From Microcaldota archaeon (GTDB taxonomy: Archaea; Micrarchaeota; Micrarchaeia; Micrarchaeales; Micrarchaeaceae), in assembly GCA_021801355.1 (NCBI GenBank), contig JAJYYB010000003.1, positions 1 to 35,797 of the forward strand: a stretch of 35,797 nucleotides of DNA, given 5' to 3'. This document shows positions 30,729-35,797 of the stretch, piece after piece; the first letter of the stretch is position 1, and each line of letters begins with the position of its first letter. Position numbers and translations under genes: made by a program. Below the pieces are notes generated by a model, which was given only the letters and a program-made list of their open reading frames with translations, searched no databases and was not told where the DNA came from.

Positions 30729-33700
30729 TCAGATACTGTCCGTTACCTTCTTTACGCGCCTGAGTATTATCCGGTTCTCATTCTTTATGAGCGGATGCAC
30801 GTTCTCGCGCTTGCTCTTGGACCGCAGCACAACACCTACGTTATCGTAGGACTTTAGTATGCGGCCAAAGTCGCTGTCTGAATCCAAGATAACTACGCGT
30901 ACCCTTTGTTGGTTGGCCAGGGATGCTATGGCTTTCATCTCTCTCTTTTCTGCGACTCCGCTGTTGATTACGACGGCCCATGCGTTCTTCTTGCTGATCA
31001 TCAGCCTGACGTCCCTTACCCCGGTCACGGACCACCCGTTGGAAAGGCCCCATACCAGGCGGGTGACTATATCCTTGTTGTTCCTGTGCCTTTTGAGCAG
31101 TATAAACGGTGGTAAAAGCGCCGCGACAAGTATTATCAAGAAGCCGTAAGCCGCTATTGCGTCTGCCAGGTGTACCGGATACGCGAGGATGTCGCTTATA
31201 ACGGTAATGATGGAATCACCAATTTTGTAATTGTATGTGATGGAAGCCGCGCTGTAGTTGGCGTTGCCGGATGTCTCGAAGGCGTAATCATACGTGCCTG
31301 GATTCACCTCTGTCGAATTCATCTTTGAGTAGGTCGATCCCATGGAGACGTTGTTGATGACCATGGTCGCTTGCAACTGGTTATGTATACTGATTACCTC
31401 TGCTATGGTGGTGCATCCAAGCCCATCGTACGTGTAATTGGCGCACTCATGGAGGAATACTAACTGCGGTGTGTACTTCGGCCTTATGTAGAAGACCGTC
31501 GAATAGTTGTCTGTCACAGTGTCCAATCCAGTTATGGTGTAGGTGCCTGGGAGCAGTTGGGACAGGTTGTATCTTGCTACGCCGGTGCCGCTTGAAAGCA
31601 GCTTGCCGCCAGTAAGCAGTGCAACATTATCTGACGTATTGGAGCTTGTGGCCGTAATGGTTGAGTTCTTGATTGTGATGTACACTGTGGAGTTGAGCGG
31701 CTTTGGCGCGACAGGGATACTCTGCCCGCACAGTTGCAGTTCCACAGTATGCAGTATTGGCACGTACGATACATTGATGAGTTCCAGAGTGAAGTTTGTG
31801 GTGTTTGTGTGCGCTATCAACGTCTTCTGGCCGAGATAGGTGTTATAGGTGGCGTTGTTATTTATTATTTCGGTTGAGTAGTTCGTGCTTATGACCGACT
31901 CGTATACGAAGAACGATCTTTCTAGCGATGGGAAGTAGACAGTTGCATGGCTGAACGTAGCGAATCTTGTTATAAGGTAGCACGCCGGACCGTCCTGTAT
32001 GACCTGTGGTCCGCTTGCGCCGCCAGGGGTGGTAGAATTGACTGGCCCTCCTCCGCCGCCGAAGCCGCCGCCACCGCCACCGCTCACTGGTGCGGCTTTT
32101 GGTATTACATCTACGTTTGTCTTTGATATGTTGAAAACATATGGCGGCGATGTCCCAGTATCAGTAATTACTGACTCCAACGATGTGACGCCTGTCGTGT
32201 TGAACCCCAGATCAAAGGTAGCTGACCCACCACCAATAGGTATCGTGTTGGTAGCTATCGTAGTCGGATCTAGTTTCTCTATGTCGACTATAAACGGCCC
32301 TACGCCGTAACCTGAAGGCACGGTGACGTTAAGCGTTACATAACTGCCTTGCGTTATGGTCACGTTGACTATCGAATTTTGGGTTGCGGCAGTAGATGTA
32401 GTGCCATTTATTACAATCTGGTTCGCGGTGAAACTGTAAACATTCACAGAATTAGAAGTCGGAGGAGATATTGCATTCTCTGTAGTATTGGCATCGTCTA
32501 TTACATTCAAGGCGAATAGGTAATTACCGGGTGTGGTCAGCGAATTTGTTGCAAACTGGCACAATACAGTGTTGCCAGCGATCTGGTTTGAGCCGCTAGG
32601 TACTGCGCACAGCGTTGAGTTGGCTGCCATAAAGACTAATGAACCAGGAGGCTGGACTAACCAGTTGTAGGTAAACGGCGGAGTGCCGGTATTAGGCATT
32701 GTTCCTTCTATAGTAGAAAGCTGGCCTTGATCGATAGTCACATTATTTATTGTGGGAGAGGAGGGAGGAGTAAGTTCGGGTTTCACAGCAACCGTAGGGG
32801 ATGCGGATGAGGTCGCGCTTTCCGATACGGTGGCGGAATCGGCCACTTGGAGCTCGAAATTGTAGTCATTGCCGCCAGAAAGCGTATTGCCCGGTATGCT
32901 GCATGTCACGACATTGCCAGCAATCTGGTTGGAGCCGCTGTTGGACGCGCACTTTGTTGCTACAGAATACGCGCCGCCGTTGGTTGACATGAGCCATGCG
33001 TAGGAATATAGCGGTGTACCGGTTGATGGGATCACATCGGTTATTGAAGACGGCTGATCTTGGTCAAGTCTCGATGCGGATATGGTAGGCGCTTGTATAG
33101 TGGTGAGTGCGGACTGAACGTGCACCGCATTCGAATGTATGGAGTTTGTCGTTGTTCCAGAAAGATCGGTAACCTGGAGCTCGAAATTGTAGGTGTTGCC
33201 TACGGTAAGTGTGTTTGGCGGTATGCTACAGAGTACGGTATTTCCATAAGCTTCGTTTGTTCCGCTATTAGTAATGCATTGGGTAGCGATAGAATAGAGG
33301 CTGTTGCTATTAGTTGAAACAAGCCAATTATAGCTGAATGGCGAGATGCCGTTGGAGGGCATTACTCCGTTTATGGTTTCGTTCTGATTCACATCCAAAT
33401 ACGGTGCATAAACTGATGGCTGCTGCGCCGTTGCAGTGCTTCCAACGGTTATTGTCTGTGAGGCTTGTGAGGTCGCGCTTTCCGATACGGTGGCGGAATC
33501 GGTCACTTGGAGCTCGAAATTGTAGTCATTGCCGCCGGAAAGCGTATTGCCCGATATGCTGCATGTCACGACATTGCCAGCAATCTGGTTGGAGCCGCTG
33601 TTGGACGCGCACTTTGTTGCTACAGAATACGCGCCGCCGTTGGTTGACATGAGCCATGCGTAGGAATATAGCGGTGTACCGGTAGAGGGTATGTTGGCAG

Positions 33701-35797
33701 TTATTGTCTCGGCTTCGCCTACATTGATTACGTTTGCTGAAACCGATGGCTGCAAAGGTGCAGAGATGGGTGATGACACGACTATGTTTGAAGATACCGT
33801 TGAGTTGGCAGTTTGCGGAATTGATGAAGAGTCATTGACATGTAATTCTAAGGTGTAGGTATCACCTGCCGTAAGGGAATTCGCGGGTATGCTGCATGTC
33901 ACGACATTGCCAGCAATCTGGTTGGAGCCGCTGTTGGACGCGCACTTTGTTGCTACAGAATACGCGCCGCCGTTGGTTGACATGAGCCATGCGTAGGAAT
34001 ATAGCGGTGTACCGGTAGAGGGCATTATTCCAGTTACGCTCTCAACTTGATCCGAATCGAGCTTTGGAGCGGATATGGACGGTTGGCTTGGGGCAGTCAA
34101 TGCCTTATTCAGCACCATAGAATTCGGCAATGAGGTAACTATTACATGTGTAGACGCATTGTCGCTTACCTGAAGTTCAAACATATAGTTACCAGTTGCC
34201 GTGCTGGGAGTAGTGGCGAACGAGCACGTGACCGTGTTGCCCGCCATCTGGTTGAAACCTGATTGGGTTGCGCACTCGGATGCAGTAACGAATGGACCGC
34301 CGTTAAGCGAAGCCAGCCACGTATAGGCATATTGTGGACTTCCCGTCGATGGTATCGTGTCTGTAATTGTTGCAGTCTGACCCTGATCCAGTATCGGATA
34401 TATTACGGTTGGCTCGTAAGGTGATGTCAGCGCAGTATCTACGATTACAGTGTTAGAGCCAGAAGCGGCGCTTTCCGGGTTATATGCAGCGTCTGAGACA
34501 TTTAGCTCAAAGAGGTAGTTGCCGGTTGCGATTAAAGTGTTAGTGACGAACGAGCAGGTGACCACGTTGCCAGCAATCTGGTTGGAGCCGCTAGGTACTG
34601 CGCACAGCGTTGAGTTGGCTGCAATGAAATTGCCGGATCCTGGAATTTTAACAAGCCATTTGTATGAATACGGGGATGTGCCGCTAGTAGGAATCGTGCC
34701 GATAAGCGTAGCAGTTTGATTCTGGTCAATCTTTTTGTTTAGCACTATTGGCGTTGAAGGAGCTATCAGACTATTGCTTACAGAGACCAAATCATTTGCC
34801 GATTGGTTGGTTACAGGGGTGAATGCATTGTCCGTTACAGTATAGCAGAAATAGGTGTTGGACGTAGGTGATGGCGCATATGTCGGGAAGGTGGTCAATG
34901 CTGAAGTCCAATAGGCAGAACCACATATTGTTGATGAATGTGGGGGTGATTCCGTGTAATACCACTCATATGTGTATGGAGGCGTGCCGCCAGATACGTT
35001 AACGCTAAGGGTTATCTGCTGACCGCTATCGGTTTTTGGACGTACCGGATTTGGAATGCCTGCCAACAGCGCCGGTTTTACATTTACCAGCACATTGCCC
35101 GATGTCATTGTAACCGGAGAGACGGAGTTGTCCGTGACCGTGTAGCAGAACAGGGTGTTGGACGTAGGGGCGTTGGTGACCGTGGATGAGGTGCCGGATG
35201 CCACCACTGAGTTGGCCGCGCCGCAGCTGCCGCCAGTGGAGCTGTACCACTGGTATGCATATGGTGCCGTTCCTTCGGAAGGATGTGCGGTAATGGTTAT
35301 GCTCTGGCCGAGATCTATCTCTGGACTGGATGTTGTAGCATTGCCTGCGATTAGGTCTGGGTTGACCGTTACGATCACGTTAACTGACGTCACTGTAGGG
35401 GCATTGGACGAAGTGTCTGTGACAGTGTAGCAGAATATTGTGTTCGAAATTGGCGAATTTGTGAGTGTGACGGAGTTGCCCGAAGCGACAGGAGTGCTGG
35501 ATGAGCTGCACGATCCTGTGGTCGTACTGTACCACTGGTATGTGTAAGAACCTGTGCCGCCCGATTCATTCGCGGTTAGGGTTATAGGCTGGCCTGAATC
35601 GATTGCGGGACTTGATGGTGTTGGTTTGCCCGCCACCAAGGCATTGTTCACGGTTACGGTTGAGTGCCCGGATGTAACTACTGGAGCGTTGGTTGATGTG
35701 TCCGTGACCGTGTAGCAGAACAGGGTGTTGGACGTAGGGGCGTTGGTGACCGTGGATGAGGTGCCGGATGCCACCACTGAGTTGGCCGCGCCGCAGC
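30729..35797 (-). CDS. Giant modular surface protein (Ig/PKD-like repeats), 5' end beyond the window
   Basis: The frame is open at the right edge, so the signal peptide and an unknown number of modules are missing. About 1,689 codons are visible. The N-terminal part has modules of about 95 residues (G-Q-x-I-T-L-x-A..., Y-x-Y-Q-W-Y, F-C-Y-T-V-T-D), then modules of about 110 residues (T-G-T-P-L-Y-S-Y-A-W-L, V-V-T-C-S-I, F-E-L-Q-V-T-D), each with a Cys pair. A Gly-rich hinge (about 32050-32090) leads to a distinct ectodomain. A TM helix (G-F-L-I-I-L-V-A-A-L-L-P-P-F-I-L-L, about 31095-31145) is followed by 121 cytoplasmic residues. Probably an adhesin or S-layer-like scaffold. Neighbouring modules share near-identical DNA. 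Confidence 0.85.
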   Translation of the reverse strand, partial: CGAANSVVASGTSSTVTNAPTSNTLFCYTVTDTSTNAPVVTSGHSTVTVNNALVAGKPTPSSPAIDSGQPITLTANESGGTGSYTYQWYSTTTGSCSSSSTPVASGNSVTLTNSPISNTIFCYTVTDTSSNAPTVTSVNVIVTVNPDLIAGNATTSSPEIDLGQSITITAHPSEGTAPYAYQWYSSTGGSCGAANSVVASGTSSTVTNAPTSNTLFCYTVTDNSVSPVTMTSGNVLVNVKPALLAGIPNPVRPKTDSGQQITLSVNVSGGTPPYTYEWYYTESPPHSSTICGSAYWTSALTTFPTYAPSPTSNTYFCYTVTDNAFTPVTNQSANDLVSVSNSLIAPSTPIVLNKKIDQNQTATLIGTIPTSGTSPYSYKWLVKIPGSGNFIAANSTLCAVPSGSNQIAGNVVTCSFVTNTLIATGNYLFELNVSDAAYNPESAASGSNTVIVDTALTSPYEPTVIYPILDQGQTATITDTIPSTGSPQYAYTWLASLNGGPFVTASECATQSGFNQMAGNTVTCSFATTPSTATGNYMFELQVSDNASTHVIVTSLPNSMVLNKALTAPSQPSISAPKLDSDQVESVTGIMPSTGTPLYSYAWLMSTNGGAYSVATKCASNSGSNQIAGNVVTCSIPANSLTAGDTYTLELHVNDSSSIPQTANSTVSSNIVVSSPISAPLQPSVSANVINVGEAETITANIPSTGTPLYSYAWLMSTNGGAYSVATKCASNSGSNQIAGNVVTCSISGNTLSGGNDYNFELQVTDSATVSESATSQASQTITVGSTATAQQPSVYAPYLDVNQNETINGVMPSNGISPFSYNWLVSTNSNSLYSIATQCITNSGTNEAYGNTVLCSIPPNTLTVGNTYNFELQVTDLSGTTTNSIHSNAVHVQSALTTIQAPTISASRLDQDQPSSITDVIPSTGTPLYSYAWLMSTNGGAYSVATKCASNSGSNQIAGNVVTCSIPGNTLSGGNDYNFELQVADSATVSESATSSASPTVAVKPELTPPSSPTINNVTIDQGQLSTIEGTMPNTGTPPFTYNWLVQPPGSLVFMAANSTLCAVPSGSNQIAGNTVLCQFATNSLTTPGNYLFALNVIDDANTTENAISPPTSNSVNVYSFTANQIVINGTTSTAATQNSIVNVTITQGSYVTLNVTVPSGYGVGPFIVDIEKLDPTTIATNTIPIGGGSATFDLGFNTTGVTSLESVITDTGTSPPYVFNISKTNVDVIPKAAPVSGGGGGGFGGGGGPVNSTTPGGASGPQVIQDGPACYLITRFATFSHATVYFPSLERSFFVYESVISTNYSTEIINNNATYNTYLGQKTLIAHTNTTNFTLELINVSYVPILHTVELQLCGQSIPVAPKPLNSTVYITIKNSTITATSSNTSDNVALLTGGKLLSSGTGVARYNLSQLLPGTYTITGLDTVTDNYSTVFYIRPKYTPQLVFLHECANYTYDGLGCTTIAEVISIHNQLQATMVINNVSMGSTYSKMNSTEVNPGTYDYAFETSGNANYSAASITYNYKIGDSIITVISDILAYPVHLADAIAAYGFLIILVAALLPPFILLKRHRNNKDIVTRLVWGLSNGWSVTGVRDVRLMISKKNAWAVVINSGVAEKREMKAIASLANQQRVRVVILDSDSDFGRILKSYDNVGVVLRSKSKRENVHPLIKNENRIILRRVKKVTDSI
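32809..33023. repeat. Long intragenic repeat, copy A
   Basis: 215 bp that recur at 33469-33683 with three mismatches, exactly 660 bp (220 codons, two modules) apart. The translation gives the same Y-S-Y-A-W-L-M-S-T-N-G-G module core. Confidence 0.9.
33469..33689. repeat. Long intragenic repeat, copy B
   Basis: Matches copy A over 33469-33683. Its second half, 33555-33689, is also identical to 33888-34022 (copy C), 333 bp (111 codons, one module) away. Confidence 0.9.
33888..34022. repeat. Long intragenic repeat, copy C
   Basis: 135 bp identical to 33555-33689, covering the same module core. The flanking sequence differs, so the copied unit is shorter than the module. Confidence 0.9.
35131..35227. 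repeat. Intragenic repeat, first copy of the edge pair
   Basis: 97 bp identical to 35701-35797, 570 bp (190 codons, two 95-residue modules) away. Encodes the Cys-containing core of a PKD-like module. Confidence 0.9.
35701..35797. repeat. Intragenic repeat, second copy running off the window
   Basis: Identical to 35131-35227 up to the last base of the window, so the repeat may continue beyond the edge. Confidence 0.9.

Noticed and set aside
32809-34022. CRISPR-like spaced repeats
   Set aside because: The units are 135-215 bp, in frame with protein modules, and lack short repeats with unique spacers.
30859-34719. Several plus-strand ORFs opposite the giant surface gene
   Set aside because: They mirror the repetitive minus-strand modules; their Pro/Ala/Arg-rich translations are shadow artefacts.

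Overview
The window looks like a chromosomal segment of a small-genome archaeon of the DPANN type, most likely a Micrarchaeota (ARMAN-2-like) lineage. I infer this from four things. The translation and transcription genes are archaeal (eS1, eL18, RpoD, RpoN, archaeal LeuRS and ValRS, archaeal TopA). The promoters are TATA-box promoters with leaderless or GGTG-type starts. Many Asn-glycosylation-rich surface proteins carry the 'VTFxETGLP' domain known from acidophilic archaea. There is also a tRNA gene interrupted at a non-canonical place. The exact taxon is an inference. I see no mobile element, CRISPR array or phage gene.

Layout. 1-2365 (+): the 3' part of a large secreted protein, then a signal-peptide/Ig-like/TM surface protein. 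2397-5515 (-): tRNA m1A methyltransferase, DNA topoisomerase I and a two-TM protein. 5550-6256 (+): two overlapping four-TM half-transporters. 6258-8489: threonine synthase (-) and Sua5 (+), diverging from a two-TATA promoter. 8512-9556 (-): eS1 and uS15. 9659-12449 (-): ValRS and a TRAM protein. 12758-16344 (-): HAD phosphatase and LeuRS. 16471-17340 (+): an A24 prepilin-type peptidase, divergent from LeuRS across a symmetric double-dyad promoter. 17357-21346: an HTH regulator (-) divergent from B12-type ribonucleotide reductase and a UbiA prenyltransferase (+). 21382-26051 (-): an AT-richer surface cluster of two YVTN beta-propeller proteins, relics of a VTFxETGLP domain, and a large secreted protein whose signal peptide is cut off by a stop and a frameshift.

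26286-29314 (-) is the conserved archaeal operon rpoD - tRNA-Leu(GAG) - rpl18e - rpl13 - rps9 - rpoN - tRNA-Pro(GGG) - rps2. The rpoK and eno genes usually found between rpoN and rps2 are absent. Both tRNAs sit directly against the Shine-Dalgarno of the next ribosomal-protein gene, and tRNA-Pro carries about 34 extra nt in its T arm. 29485-30691 holds an unrecognised soluble protein (+) and a 2'-5' RNA ligase family protein (-). 30729 to the right edge (-) is a giant membrane-anchored surface protein of Ig/PKD-like modules, open at its 5' end, with near-identical internal DNA repeats and an unusual cytoplasmic C-terminal domain.

The main themes are a compact housekeeping core (translation, transcription, dNTP supply, DNA topology, ether lipids) and a large investment in a modular, glycosylated cell surface. 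No single new multi-gene system is evident. The items I rate highest are the interrupted tRNA-Pro, the symmetric operator-like promoter between leuS and the prepilin peptidase, the decaying and duplicating surface-protein loci, and the cytoplasmic domain of the giant surface protein.
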